A stretch of DNA of 64,000 nucleotides from Pseudomonas chlororaphis subsp. piscium (GTDB lineage Bacteria; Pseudomonadota; Gammaproteobacteria; Pseudomonadales; Pseudomonadaceae), in the NCBI RefSeq assembly GCF_003850345.1, contig NZ_CP027707.1, positions 3,286,001-3,350,000 of the forward strand, in the 5' to 3' direction. Made by a program: the position numbers and the translations under genes. Shown here in pieces: positions 10,099-19,691 of the stretch; position 1 is the first letter of the stretch, and the number at the start of each line of letters is the position of its first letter. The notes under the pieces were generated by a model, which made no database searches, was not told the DNA's origin, and saw only the letters and a program-made list of their open reading frames with translations.

Positions 10099-11985
10099 AT
10101 GAAACGCATGCTGTATTCCACTTCCGGCCTGTTGCTGATTGCCTTGCTGTTCCTGGCCTTCAACCTGGCGACAGGGCTGCTGCTCACGGGTGTCCGGCTC
10201 GACCTGACCCAGAACAAGCTCTACTCCATCAGCGCCGGCACCCGGCAGATTCTCGCGGAGCTGAAACAACCGCTCGACCTGTATTTCTACTTTTCCGACA
10301 GCGGCTCGAAGGAGCTGATGCCGATGCGCGGCTATGCCCAGCGTGTCCAGGAACTGCTCAAAGTTTATGAACGCGAGGCCGACGGCAAGATCCGCCTGCA
10401 TGTCATCGACCCGCTGCCGTTTTCCGCGGAAGAGGACAAGGCCAGCGAGTTCGGCCTGCAGGCCGTGCCGCTGGGGCAGGGCGGGGCGCCGGTGTATTTC
10501 GGCCTGGCCGGTACCGATGAGCAGAATAACGCCCAGACGATCGAGTTTTTCGCGCCGGACCAGGAGGAGTTTCTCGAGTACGACATCAGCCGCTTGCTGC
10601 AAGCCCTGGCCAACCCCAAGCGCCCCACCCTGGGCCTGCTGAGCAGCCTGCCGGCCAACGGTGGCTTCGATATCCGCACGCAGAGCAAGACCGAGCCGTG
10701 GATGATGCTCCAGGAGCTGCGTCGGGAGTTCGACCTGCAACAGCTCAAGCCCGATACCCAGGACATCCCGAAAGACGTCGACATCCTGATGTTGCTGCAC
10801 CCGAAAAAGCTCTCGCAGCCGACCCTGTATGCCATCGACCAGTTCGTGTTGCGCGGCGGCAAGCTGCTGGCCTTCGTCGATCCCTACAGCGAGCAGGACT
10901 CCGGCGAGGAGTACTTCGGCATCCAGAGCAAGGACAAGTCCTCCAATCTCGAGCCGTTGTTCAAGGCCTGGGGCATTCATATGCAGCCGGGCAAGGTCCT
11001 GGGGGACAACCTCTATGCCTTGCTGGAGACTTCCGAGGAAGACGGGCGCCCGATGCCGCGGCCGTTCACCCTAGGCGTGCCGCAAGCCGCGCTGAGCCAA
11101 CAGGACCCGAGTACCGCCGGGCTGGAGTTCATCGCCCTGACCACCGTCGGCATCCTCGAGCCGGTGGCCGGCGCCAGCACGCACTTCACCCCGCTGATGT
11201 ATAGCTCCGACTCGGCCAAGACCTTCGAGGCGGACCGTTTCGACAAACCCGCCGACCGCAAACAACTGGTGCGCGACCAGGAGCAGCCGAGTCAGCGTTA
11301 CGTTATCGCCGCCCGGGTGCAGGGCCCGGTACACACCGCCTTTGCCGACGGCATCGAGGGACGCAAGGACGGCCTCAAGGAAGCGCAGCAGGTCAACCTG
11401 GTGGTGGTGGCTGATACGGACCTGTTGACCGACCGGATGTGGCTGGAAATGCAGGACGTCAACGGACGCCCGGCAACGCGACCATGGGCCGACAACGCCT
11501 CCTTCGTGCTCAATACCCTGGACAACCTCGCTGGCTCGGACGCCCTGAACAGCCTGCGTTCGCGCGGCCCCTACAGTCGTCCGTTCGTGGTGGTGGAGCA
11601 ATTGCGCCGCCAGGCCGAAGCCAGCTTCCGGGCCAAACGCTTCGCCCTCGAGGAAAGTCTCGAGGAGACCGAAGGCAAGCTGCAGCAATTGCAGGGTTCG
11701 TCGGACAAGGGCAAAACCCTCAGCGCCGAACAGCAGGCGACGGTGCGCCAGTTCATGCAGGAGAAAACCCGCATCCGCAAGGAACTGCGCGAGGTGCAAT
11801 ACCAACTGAACGCCGATATCGATGATCTGGGAAGGACCTTGAAGATGTTCAACATCGCCCTGGTTCCGGCGCTGTTGAGCCTGGGCATGCTACTGGTCTG
11901 GGCCGTGCGCTACCTGCGCCGGACCAGGACCCTGTCACGCAAGCCTGCGCCGACCGGCAAGCTAGCCGGCTCGCGGCGGGCGTAG
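10099..11985 (+). CDS. GldG-family ABC auxiliary protein
   Basis: A 628-residue protein with an N-terminal transmembrane helix (about residues 7-30), a large soluble region, a predicted helical coiled-coil stretch near residues 505-575 (rich in Glu, Gln and Arg) and a C-terminal transmembrane helix (about residues 580-605) ending in a basic tail. The segment RLDLTQNKLYSIS after the first helix is a hallmark of GldG-like proteins, and DVDILMLLHPKKLSQPTLYAID matches the central domain. It is the third gene of the ABC-2 unit and probably the extracytoplasmic partner of the permease. Confidence 0.88.
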   Translation: MKRMLYSTSGLLLIALLFLAFNLATGLLLTGVRLDLTQNKLYSISAGTRQILAELKQPLDLYFYFSDSGSKELMPMRGYAQRVQELLKVYEREADGKIRLHVIDPLPFSAEEDKASEFGLQAVPLGQGGAPVYFGLAGTDEQNNAQTIEFFAPDQEEFLEYDISRLLQALANPKRPTLGLLSSLPANGGFDIRTQSKTEPWMMLQELRREFDLQQLKPDTQDIPKDVDILMLLHPKKLSQPTLYAIDQFVLRGGKLLAFVDPYSEQDSGEEYFGIQSKDKSSNLEPLFKAWGIHMQPGKVLGDNLYALLETSEEDGRPMPRPFTLGVPQAALSQQDPSTAGLEFIALTTVGILEPVAGASTHFTPLMYSSDSAKTFEADRFDKPADRKQLVRDQEQPSQRYVIAARVQGPVHTAFADGIEGRKDGLKEAQQVNLVVVADTDLLTDRMWLEMQDVNGRPATRPWADNASFVLNTLDNLAGSDALNSLRSRGPYSRPFVVVEQLRRQAEASFRAKRFALEESLEETEGKLQQLQGSSDKGKTLSAEQQATVRQFMQEKTRIRKELREVQYQLNADIDDLGRTLKMFNIALVPALLSLGMLLVWAVRYLRRTRTLSRKPAPTGKLAGSRRA

Positions 11986-11995
11986 GCGACCAGGA

Positions 11996-12025
11996 CCCGA
12001 CCTGCCATTCGTACGGCAGGTCGGG
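11996..12025 (+). terminator. Hairpin after GldG-like gene
   Basis: CCCGACCTGCC (11996-12006) pairs perfectly with GGCAGGTCGGG (12015-12025) around an 8-nt loop, ten bases after the stop codon. There is no U-tract, so termination may be partial. Confidence 0.55.
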
Positions 12026-12092
12026 CCAGCCCCGGGGCGCCAGGGCGAGGCACTGCTACGCTGGGAGCAACTCCCTGACCTGTGACCCCGAC

Positions 12093-12617
12093 ATGACTGA
12101 CCAGCCTCCGCACAAGCCTGCTTGCAGCGCCCAACAACTGCTGACCGCCCTCAACCTGGAGCCGCACACGGAAGGCGGTTATTACCGCAGGACCTTCCAG
12201 GCGGACCAGCGGCCGATGCTCGCCAGCGCGGGTGGGCAGCGTTACTTGATGACCTCCATCTATTACCTGCTGACCGGGGATTCGCCCATCGGTCACTTCC
12301 ATCTGAACCAGTCCGACATCCTGCATTACTTCCACCTCGGAGACGCCCTCGAATACTACTTGGTGTTCCCGGACGGCCGCCTGCAAACCCTGGTGATGGG
12401 CAGCGATGTGTTGGCCGGCCAGTGCTTGCAGCTGCACGTTCCCGGCGGCGTGTGGAAGGCCTCGCGGCTGTTGTCCGGAGCGGTGGGCTACGGCCTGATC
12501 AGCGAGGCGGTGTGCCCCGGGTTCGACTACGCGGACATGCAGCTGGGCTGCAAGCGCCAGCTCAGCGAAGGCTTCCCGCAGCACGCCAGACTGTTCGAGC
12601 AACTCTGCCAGGCCTGA
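12093..12617 (+). CDS. DUF985/cupin_5 family protein
   Basis: A 174-residue single-domain cupin of the DUF985 group. Diagnostic pieces are LNLEPHTEGGYYRRTFQ near residue 22, SIYYLLTGDSPIGHFHLNQSDILHYF near residue 52, and LQLHVPGGVWKASRL. The conserved histidines and glutamate of the cupin barrel are present (HFH and the GGYY glutamate). Members are often annotated as epimerase- or isomerase-like, but the reaction is not established. It is a stand-alone gene on the plus strand, with no signal peptide. Confidence 0.85.
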   Translation: MTDQPPHKPACSAQQLLTALNLEPHTEGGYYRRTFQADQRPMLASAGGQRYLMTSIYYLLTGDSPIGHFHLNQSDILHYFHLGDALEYYLVFPDGRLQTLVMGSDVLAGQCLQLHVPGGVWKASRLLSGAVGYGLISEAVCPGFDYADMQLGCKRQLSEGFPQHARLFEQLCQA

Positions 12618-12775
12618 GGCCGTCACGGGGATTGCTCATTGCGATCAGTCAAGTGTCACTTGCGATCATTGTTGCCTGTCGCCCCCGGCGCTTATGGTGG
12701 GCCGGTCAGTCACTGTCGAACGACAGCTCCCCAGTCCTGCAAGAGCCCAACCATAACAAGCGACAGGAGAACACC

Positions 12776-13210
12776 ATGTCCGATCTGCAACTGCACCCCC
12801 AGGCTGCCGCCTCCCTGCAACGCTGGCATGCCATGCTTGCCCAGGGCGACCTGAGCGCCTTGCCTGAACTGCTGGATGCGAGCGTGGTATTCCGCTCGCC
12901 CATGGCCCATACGCCTTACCCGGGCGCGCCGGTGGTCTCGACCATCCTCAATACCGTGTTCAAGGTGTTCAGCGACTTCACCTATCACCGTGAACTGGTC
13001 ACCGCCGATGGCCTGAGCGTGGTGCTGGAATTCAGCGCCCGGGTCGGCGAGCGGCAGCTCAAGGGCATCGACCTGATTCGCTTCGACGAAGCCGGCAAGA
13101 TCGTCGAGTTCGAGGTGATGGTCCGTCCCATGAGCGGTCTGCAGGCCCTCGGCGAAGAAATGGCGCGCCGCCTGGCGCCCTATCTGGCGGCGAGCAAGGC
13201 GTCTGGCTGA
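12776..13210 (+). CDS. NTF2-like (SnoaL-fold) protein
   Basis: A 144-residue protein starting at the ATG at 12776 behind a GACAGGAG ribosome-binding sequence. The pattern WHAMLAQGDLSALPELLDASVVFRSPMAHTPYPG followed by a late IDLIRFDEAGKIVEFEVMVRP is typical of nuclear-transport-factor-2-like alpha+beta barrels. These small proteins serve as ketosteroid isomerase-like enzymes, binding proteins or polyketide cyclase relatives. The function here is unknown. A strong terminator follows. Confidence 0.82.
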   Translation: MSDLQLHPQAAASLQRWHAMLAQGDLSALPELLDASVVFRSPMAHTPYPGAPVVSTILNTVFKVFSDFTYHRELVTADGLSVVLEFSARVGERQLKGIDLIRFDEAGKIVEFEVMVRPMSGLQALGEEMARRLAPYLAASKASG

Positions 13211-13249
13211 GCGGACCCGCGAGAGCAGGGCGGCCAGCCATTGGCCAGG

Positions 13250-13280
13250 AAAACGGGCGCCGTGGCAGGCGCCCGTTTTT
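13250..13280 (+). terminator. Rho-independent terminator
   Basis: AAACGGGCGCC (13251-13261) pairs perfectly with GGCGCCCGTTT (13268-13278) around a 6-nt loop and runs into a T stretch (13276-13280). It ends the NTF2-like transcript and separates it from the TonB receptor operon. Confidence 0.88.
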
Positions 13281-13457
13281 CATGAGGCTCACCGGCAATC
13301 GACGGGCCGGACGCCTCCAGCTGTCCGCCAGGCAACAGTGGCTGAACACTCACGTCGTTTTGCAACAACCCGCTTGCTCCAGCCAACTCCTTGAAAGCCA
13401 ACAGATAAAGCACTTTGCCATTTGGCATGGTCGGTGCATTGGCCCAAGGGAGATTGA

Positions 13458-13469
13458 CTATACCTATAG
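13458..13469. promoter_or_regulatory. Short CTATA/TATAG inverted repeat upstream of TonB receptor
   Basis: CTATA and TATAG flank two bases about 40 nt before the chosen TonB receptor start. A TTGACT hexamer (13454-13459) overlaps it. It could be part of the operon promoter or an operator. The assignment is tentative. Confidence 0.25.
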
Positions 13470-13507
13470 AAACTCGCCTATTTTTTAATCAGGTGGGGAG
13501 CAAGACC

Positions 13508-15658
13508 TTGAAGCATGTGTCTCTGACAACAGCCGCGACAACCGCAACAACCTTCCGTCATTCCTCTTTATTCGCCGTAGGCACCGCGGTACTTGGCCTG
13601 GCCACTGGGGCCTCGGCCGCCGAGACTCCGGTGGCCGGCGAGAAGCGCCTGGGCACGGTCACGGTCGAGGCGGCCAAGCAGACCGCCGCGCAAGCCGCCC
13701 AGGCGGCACTGGACGAGATCCCCGGCGGCACCAGCCTGGTGACCCAGGCCGAGGTGGAGAAGGGCCGCTCGGCGACCCTCGAAGACACCCTGGCCTATCA
13801 GCCCGGGGTGTATGCCCAGGCAGCCGGCGGCAACGACGCGATCAAGATTTCCATCCGCGGCTCCGGGGCCAATACCTCGCCGGGTTATTTCCGCGAGGGC
13901 ACCAAGTTCCTGTTCGACGGCCTGGCCCTGACCGGCCCCGGCGGCACGCCCTATGAACTGCTGGATACCCAGGGCCTGAACTACACCGAGGTGCTGCGCG
14001 GAGCGAATGCCTTCGAATATGGCGCCTTGTCCCTGGGTGGTGCGATCAACTTCGTGACCAATTCGGGGCTGACCGCGCCGGGTAACCGGATCAAGGTCGA
14101 GGGCGGCAGTTTCGGCTGGCAGAAACAGACCCTCAGCACCGGCGGTGTAGTGGGGGATGGCGATTACTTCGTCAGCGTCGACAATTCGCGGCGCGACGGT
14201 TACCAGGATTTCACCTTCACCAAGGCCAAGGGGGTGGTGACCAACTTCGGTTATCGCTTCAATCCGAAGCTGGAAACCCGCCTCTACGTGCGCTACCGCG
14301 AGGAGTACCACGAGAACTCCGCACCGCTGACCCGCGCGCAGATCAAGCACGACTCGTCGAAGACCACCGCCGCCGTGCGCGATGCCCGGGGCGACTCGAC
14401 CAAGCGCGGCTCGACCTGGGTCGGCAGCAAGACCACCTATACCTTCGACGACGATGCCACCCTCGAAGCCGGGCTGGTGTACCACAACTACCCGCAGATC
14501 CTCAGCCGCCAGAGCAGCGTCAACCCCAACTACTGGGACTGGCGCGACATCAACTATTCGCTCAAGTACAGCCGCCACGACCAGGTGTTCGGCCTGCCGA
14601 GCACCACCACCGTCGGTTGGAGCAGCACCGAGCATATCCGCTCCGGGGTGCGTACCTACCGGGGCGACAAGGACCTGGGCGTGCTGCAGAAACAGGTCGA
14701 GTACGACGGCTCGTTCGACCATGTGTTCACCCTCGGCAACGACCTCGGCCTGACCGACAACCTGTACCTGTCCAGCGGGCTCTCGGCGATCGAGATCAAG
14801 CGCGATATCAACGTCACCTTCAGCGACCGCGCCAACACCAGCGGCCTGCCGGATCATTACCGCTATGACGAGTGGAAGCTCGCGCCGCGCGCCGGCCTGC
14901 GTTATTACCTGACCCCGGATGTCCAGGTGTTCGCCAACGCCAGCCGCTCCATCGACCCGCCCAGCTCCTGGTCCAGCTCCGGTTCCGGGGTCACCAGCAA
15001 CTACGCCAAGCCGCTGGTGCCGCAAAGCGCCAACACCTTGGAGTTCGGCATCCGTGGCAAGAACGCGATCTTCGACGGCAGCCTGACCCTGTACAAATCC
15101 TGGATCAAGAACGAGCTGCTCAACGTCGAGGTGCTCCCGGCCACCCGTACCACGGCCGCGGTGGTCTCCACCTCGAACGCCACGCCGACCATTCACCAGG
15201 GCGTCGAGGCCGGGCTCACCACGCGGCTCTGGCAAGGCGGCAACGGCGATGTGCTGAGCTGGCGCCAGGCCTATACCCTCAACGACTTCCACTACCGCAA
15301 CGACCCGCTGTTCAGCCAGAACGAGCTGCCGGGCCTGCCCAAGCATGTCTACCAGGGCGAACTGTTCTACCAGTACGCCAACGGCTTCTACGCCGGGATC
15401 AACGTGCGCGCGGTGTCGAGCACCGCGGTGGACTACGCCAACACCTTCTACGCCCCGTCCTACACCCTGTGGGGCGCGCGCTTCGGCTACGACGACCCGG
15501 GCAAGAAGTGGCAGCTGTACCTGGACCTGAAGAACCTCACTGACCAGAACTACGTGACCGCCGTGCTGCCGACCTACAACGCCAACGGCCGCGACACCGC
15601 GTCGCTGTACCCGGGCGACGGCTTCGGTGCCTTCACCGGTATCGCCTACAACTTCTGA
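13508..15658 (+). CDS. TonB-dependent outer-membrane receptor
   Basis: With a TTG start at 13508, preceded seven bases away by AGGTGGGGAG, the protein has 716 residues and a signal peptide ending near GASAAE. The longer frame from 13415 would put extra residues before the signal and has no ribosome-binding site. A TonB-box-like LGTVTVEA follows, then a plug domain with SIRGSG, FDGLALTGPGG and VLRGANAFEYGALSLGGAINFVT, and a beta-barrel ending in the aromatic C-terminus AYNF. It heads a block of peptide-type ABC importer and flavin monooxygenase genes, which suggests uptake of a small heteroatom compound rather than a siderophore. Confidence 0.92.
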   Translation: MKHVSLTTAATTATTFRHSSLFAVGTAVLGLATGASAAETPVAGEKRLGTVTVEAAKQTAAQAAQAALDEIPGGTSLVTQAEVEKGRSATLEDTLAYQPGVYAQAAGGNDAIKISIRGSGANTSPGYFREGTKFLFDGLALTGPGGTPYELLDTQGLNYTEVLRGANAFEYGALSLGGAINFVTNSGLTAPGNRIKVEGGSFGWQKQTLSTGGVVGDGDYFVSVDNSRRDGYQDFTFTKAKGVVTNFGYRFNPKLETRLYVRYREEYHENSAPLTRAQIKHDSSKTTAAVRDARGDSTKRGSTWVGSKTTYTFDDDATLEAGLVYHNYPQILSRQSSVNPNYWDWRDINYSLKYSRHDQVFGLPSTTTVGWSSTEHIRSGVRTYRGDKDLGVLQKQVEYDGSFDHVFTLGNDLGLTDNLYLSSGLSAIEIKRDINVTFSDRANTSGLPDHYRYDEWKLAPRAGLRYYLTPDVQVFANASRSIDPPSSWSSSGSGVTSNYAKPLVPQSANTLEFGIRGKNAIFDGSLTLYKSWIKNELLNVEVLPATRTTAAVVSTSNATPTIHQGVEAGLTTRLWQGGNGDVLSWRQAYTLNDFHYRNDPLFSQNELPGLPKHVYQGELFYQYANGFYAGINVRAVSSTAVDYANTFYAPSYTLWGARFGYDDPGKKWQLYLDLKNLTDQNYVTAVLPTYNANGRDTASLYPGDGFGAFTGIAYNF

Positions 15659-15720
15659 GCCAGCGCGGCTGCTGCCCGGCGCGTCCCACGACGGCGGCCG
15701 GGCAGTGGCGGGAGACAGCA

Positions 15721-17451
15721 ATGACCCTGACCACAAGGCTCGCCCGCCTGGCGGCGCTCGTCGCCGTGATGGCGCTGGCCGCCTGCAAGCCGGTTGGCGA
15801 GGCGCCGCGCGGCAACGGTGCCCTCGGTGACGGCCAACCGAGTGACGGCCGGCTGGGCAACGGCAGCCTCAGCTACGCCGCCGAGGACTACCGTGAAAGC
15901 GCGCCCGGCAAACCTGGCGGCACCCTGCGGGTGACGACCTCGTCCGACACCACCACCCTCGACGTGCATTCGATTTCCCACGGCAATGTGCAGTGGCTGG
16001 GGCGGATCCTGTTCGACTGCCTGCTGTACCAGGATGAGCAGGGCAATATCTCGCCCTGGCTGGCCAAGTCCTGGGAGATCTCCGCCGACGGCAAGACCTA
16101 CACCTTTCACCTGCGCGACGATGTGACCTTCAGCGACGGCGAGAAATTCAACGCCCGGGCGCTGCAGGTCAACCTTGAACACATGCGCGACCCAGCCACC
16201 AAGTCGCCATTGGCGGCGGCCTACATCGCGCCCTATGTCGACGGCCGGATCGTCGACGAGTACACCTTCGAGGCGCATCTGCGCGAAGCCTATTCGCCGT
16301 TCCTCGACGTGCTCGCCCAGTCCTGGCTGAGCATGATCTCGCCGCGGCAGATCCTCGAGGCGCCGAAGACCATCGCCGAACGGCCGATCGGCTCCGGGCC
16401 CTTTGTGCTGGAAAGCTACACCCGCGACCAGGGCGCCAGCTTCGTCCGGCGCCAGGGCTACAACTGGGCGCCGCCGGTCACACGGCACCAGGGCGAAGCC
16501 TATCTGGAACGCCTGGAGCTGAGCATCGTGCCCGAGCCGATGATCCGCTTCAGCGCCCTGGAGTCGGGCCAGTCGGATTTCACCGTGGACGCCCCGGCGC
16601 AGAATGCCCGGGCCATCCGCGCCAACCCCGAGTTGCAGATGCGCAGCCGGATCCGCAAGGCCAACCCGTTTCGCAGCCTGACCTTCAACGTCGAGCGTTT
16701 TCCCTTCGAGGACGTGCAGGTGCGCCGGGCGGTGGCCAAGGCCATCGACCGCGAAGGCCTGGCCTGGATCACCGGGTTTGGCGAGTACCTGCCCAAGGGC
16801 GATTTCCTCGCTGCCAACACCCGCTACTACGACCCGGCGTTCAAGGATGTGCTGGCGTACGACGTCGACGCCGCCAACCGCATCCTCGACCAGGCCGGCT
16901 GGAGCCAGCGCGATGCCCAGGGCTATCGGGTCAAGGCTGGCCAGCGGCTGGCGGCGCGGCTGTTGACCTACGAAACCGGGGCTTTTCCCAGCAGCGTGCC
17001 GGTGGCGATCCAGGCCGACCTGAAAAAGATCGGCTTCGAGATGGCCATCGACCAGTTGCCCCTGGCCCAGGTCACCGAGCGCCGCTACGCGAGCAACTTC
17101 CAGGCAATCGCCGGCGGCTACTGGCACACCAACACCCCGGACGGCCTGTTCATCCTCTACCACAGCCAGGCGATCAGCACGCCCAAGCTGATCGGGCAGA
17201 ACGCCGGGCGCTTCCGGGATACCGAGCTGGACCGGGCCTTGTCCGCCGCTCGCCAACTGCAGGATCCGGTGGCGCTGGCCGCGGCCTACCGGATTGCCCA
17301 GCAACGCCTGGTGGAAACCGTGCCCGCTGTGCCGGTGTTCGAAAGCCACGTGCTGGTGGCCTATCGCAAACAGGTCAAGGGCCTGATTTTCGACACCTCC
17401 CACAACACACCTTTTTTCACCAGCGTCTGGCTGGACCAGGAGGCCCGATGA
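15721..17451 (+). CDS. ABC importer substrate-binding lipoprotein (family 5), system 1
   Basis: A 576-residue solute-binding family 5 (DppA/OppA/NikA-like) protein. The signal peptide ends in the lipobox LAAC, so Cys22 is the likely lipidation site. The body begins at GGTLRVTTSSDTTTLDVH and includes PWLAKSWEISADGKTYTFHLRDDVTFSDG, a hallmark of the family. The C-terminal lobe has a FEMAIDQLPLAQV segment. It overlaps the DppB-like permease by an ATGA. Together with genes at 17448, 22146 and 23039 it makes a complete importer, split in the middle by three oxidoreductases. Confidence 0.92.
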   Translation: MTLTTRLARLAALVAVMALAACKPVGEAPRGNGALGDGQPSDGRLGNGSLSYAAEDYRESAPGKPGGTLRVTTSSDTTTLDVHSISHGNVQWLGRILFDCLLYQDEQGNISPWLAKSWEISADGKTYTFHLRDDVTFSDGEKFNARALQVNLEHMRDPATKSPLAAAYIAPYVDGRIVDEYTFEAHLREAYSPFLDVLAQSWLSMISPRQILEAPKTIAERPIGSGPFVLESYTRDQGASFVRRQGYNWAPPVTRHQGEAYLERLELSIVPEPMIRFSALESGQSDFTVDAPAQNARAIRANPELQMRSRIRKANPFRSLTFNVERFPFEDVQVRRAVAKAIDREGLAWITGFGEYLPKGDFLAANTRYYDPAFKDVLAYDVDAANRILDQAGWSQRDAQGYRVKAGQRLAARLLTYETGAFPSSVPVAIQADLKKIGFEMAIDQLPLAQVTERRYASNFQAIAGGYWHTNTPDGLFILYHSQAISTPKLIGQNAGRFRDTELDRALSAARQLQDPVALAAAYRIAQQRLVETVPAVPVFESHVLVAYRKQVKGLIFDTSHNTPFFTSVWLDQEAR

Positions 17452-18380
17452 ACAGCCTGCGACTCGTCCTGCGCCGATTGTTGTCCGGGATCGGCGTGCT
17501 CTGGGGCGCCGCGACCCTGACCTTTCTCGCGCTCAACCTCAGTGCCGGCGACCCGGCCCTGGCGATCCTCGGCGGCCCGGAAGCCATGCCCAGCGCCGAG
17601 CTGATTGCCCGGGTGCGCGCCGAATACGGTCTCGACCAGCCGCTGATCGTGCAATACGGCCAGTACCTAGGGCGCCTGGCCCAGGGCGACCTGGGCGACT
17701 CCTATCGCCTGCGGATCCCGGTGGTGCAGGCAATCGGCGGGCAACTGGCGGCCACCGTGCAACTGTCGCTGGCCGCGGCGCTGCTGGCGGTGCTGCTGGC
17801 GATCGGGGTGGCGGTGCTGACCGCCAACCGCGCGCGCTGGATTCGCTCGCTGGCGTCCGGCACCGAGCTGGTGCTGTCGTCGGCGCCGTCCTTCGTCATC
17901 GGCCTGGCCCTGCTGCTGGTGTTCGCCTTCGGCTGGCACCTGTTGCCGCCTTCCGGCTCGAAGGGCTGGCGCGCGCTGATCCTGCCGAGCCTGGCCCTGG
18001 CGCTGCCGATCGCCGCGGTGCTGGCCCAGGTCTTGCGCCAGGAGCTGGAAGACATCCTCGAGCAACCCTTTATCGCCATGGCCCGGGCCCGCGGCCTGTC
18101 CGAGACCGGGGTGCGCCTGCGGCATGCCCTGCGCCACGCGCTGGTGCCGCTGGTGACCCTCTCCGGGTTTGTCTTCGCCAGCCTGCTCGGCGGGGCAGTG
18201 GTGATCGAGCTGCTGTTCGCGCGCCAGGGCATCGGCCGGTTGATGCTCGACGCGGCGAACAGCAAGGACGTGCCGTTGCTGCTGGGGATCACCCTGCTGG
18301 CGGCGGCGATTTATGTGGTCGTCAACTTTCTGGTCGACCTGATCAATCACTGGGTCGATCCGCGCGCGAAAGCCGTGTGA
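17448..18380 (+). CDS. DppB-like ABC permease, system 1
   Basis: A 310-residue permease with six predicted transmembrane helices. Family marks are SAGDPALAILGG near residue 30, YGLDQPLIVQYGQYLGRLAQGDLGDSY near residue 60, and the EAA-like loop (EDILEQPFIAMARARGLSETGVRLRHALRHAL) near residue 200 that contacts the ATPase. Its start overlaps the lipoprotein stop by four bases. Its usual partner, the DppC-like permease, does not follow directly; it lies at 22146 beyond three enzyme genes. Confidence 0.92.
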   Translation: MNSLRLVLRRLLSGIGVLWGAATLTFLALNLSAGDPALAILGGPEAMPSAELIARVRAEYGLDQPLIVQYGQYLGRLAQGDLGDSYRLRIPVVQAIGGQLAATVQLSLAAALLAVLLAIGVAVLTANRARWIRSLASGTELVLSSAPSFVIGLALLLVFAFGWHLLPPSGSKGWRALILPSLALALPIAAVLAQVLRQELEDILEQPFIAMARARGLSETGVRLRHALRHALVPLVTLSGFVFASLLGGAVVIELLFARQGIGRLMLDAANSKDVPLLLGITLLAAAIYVVVNFLVDLINHWVDPRAKAV

Positions 18381-18399
18381 CGCCCCGCAAGGACCTGTC

Positions 18400-19668
18400 A
18401 TGACTGCACATCCACCCAAGCCCCAGTCTTACTCCGCGTTGCACGAGCGCTTGCGCCCGTTGTTCGAGCGCATCGCCGCCGGCGCCATCGAGCGCGAGCG
18501 GCAACGCAGCCTGGCGTTCGACGCCGTCGGCTGGCTGCGCGAAGCCGGGTTCGCGGCGTTGCGGGTGCCGGTTGCCCACGGCGGCGCCGGCATCGGCCTG
18601 CCGGTGCTGTTTCGCTTGCTGATCGACCTGGCCGCGGCCGACTCGAACCTGCCGCAGATCGTCCGCGCCCATTTCGGTTTCGTCGAAGGGCGCCTGTCCA
18701 GCGGCGACAGCGCGTCCCAGGCCTACTGGTTCGCCAAGGTGCTGGACGGTCAGCTGTGGGGCGCGGCCATGGCCGAGCGCGGCGACAGCACCAGCAACTC
18801 GGTGCGGCTCAGCGCCGCCGACCCGCAGAATCCCGGCGCCGGCTGGCTGCTGGATGGCGAGAAGTACTACTGCACCGGGGCGATCTACGCCGACTGGGTC
18901 GCCGCCGTGGCCATGCTGGAGGAGGATTTCGTCAGTGTGGTGGTGGCGGTGGACGCCCCCGGGGTCAGCCGCGAAGACGACTGGGACGGCTTCGGCCAGC
19001 GCCTGACCGGCAGCGGCACCACCCGTTTCCAGCAGGTCGCGGTGCCCAGCGAGCATGTGCTGCGCCGCTTCAAGCCCGGCGAGCTGCGCGCCGAGTCGTA
19101 CCTGTCGGCCTTCTACCAGCTGTTCCACCTGGCGACCCTGGCCGGCATCGCCCGCGCGGTGCTGCAGGACGCCACGCTGTTCGTCCAGGGCCGCACCCGC
19201 GCCTTCGGCGTGCCGGGCCAGTCCAGCCCCAAGGACGATCCCCTGGTGCAGCGGGTGATCGGGCGCCTGTCGAGCCTGGCCTATGCCAGCGAGACCCTGG
19301 TGCTCGGTGCCGCGGAGGTGCTCGAAGGCGTGCACCAGGCCGAACTCGCCGGCACGGTGCGGGAGTCCGACTACGTCGAGGCGGATATCCGCGTGTACCA
19401 GGCCCAGCAGATCGTTCTCGAACAGGCGCTGGAAGCCACCACCTTGCTCTTCGAAGTCGGCGGGGCCTCGGCCACCAGCCAGGCCCGGCGCCTCGACCGA
19501 CACTGGCGCAACGCCCGCACCCTGGCTTCGCACAACCCGGCGATCTACCGCGAGCGGGCGCTGGGCAACTACTACCTCAACGGCATCAGCCCGGGCGCTG
19601 CCTGGCGCGCCCTGCATGAGCAGGACGCGGCCAGCGGCGGCGCGCGCGATGAAGCCAGCGCCGTCTGA
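18400..19668 (+). CDS. Acyl-CoA dehydrogenase-fold flavin monooxygenase (DszC-like)
   Basis: A 422-residue protein with the acyl-CoA dehydrogenase fold: a helical N-terminus (RERQRSLAFDAVGWLREAGFAALRVP), a middle beta domain (WLLDGEKYYCTGAIYADWVAAVA), and a C-terminal helical domain ending with RLDRHWRNARTLASHNPA. The last motif is shared with DszC, SfnB and related two-component monooxygenases that use reduced flavin rather than acyl-CoA. I infer S- or N-oxygenation of an imported compound. It sits 20 bases after the DppB-like gene and is paralogous to the gene at 30763. Confidence 0.85.
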   Translation: MTAHPPKPQSYSALHERLRPLFERIAAGAIERERQRSLAFDAVGWLREAGFAALRVPVAHGGAGIGLPVLFRLLIDLAAADSNLPQIVRAHFGFVEGRLSSGDSASQAYWFAKVLDGQLWGAAMAERGDSTSNSVRLSAADPQNPGAGWLLDGEKYYCTGAIYADWVAAVAMLEEDFVSVVVAVDAPGVSREDDWDGFGQRLTGSGTTRFQQVAVPSEHVLRRFKPGELRAESYLSAFYQLFHLATLAGIARAVLQDATLFVQGRTRAFGVPGQSSPKDDPLVQRVIGRLSSLAYASETLVLGAAEVLEGVHQAELAGTVRESDYVEADIRVYQAQQIVLEQALEATTLLFEVGGASATSQARRLDRHWRNARTLASHNPAIYRERALGNYYLNGISPGAAWRALHEQDAASGGARDEASAV

Positions 19669-19691
19669 ACCCCACCTTTGCAGGAGTGACC

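Noticed and set aside
13568..15736. Very long minus-strand frame (722 aa) opposite the TonB receptor
   Set aside because: A shadow of a GC-rich gene; composition is the antisense of a clear receptor gene and there is no domain.
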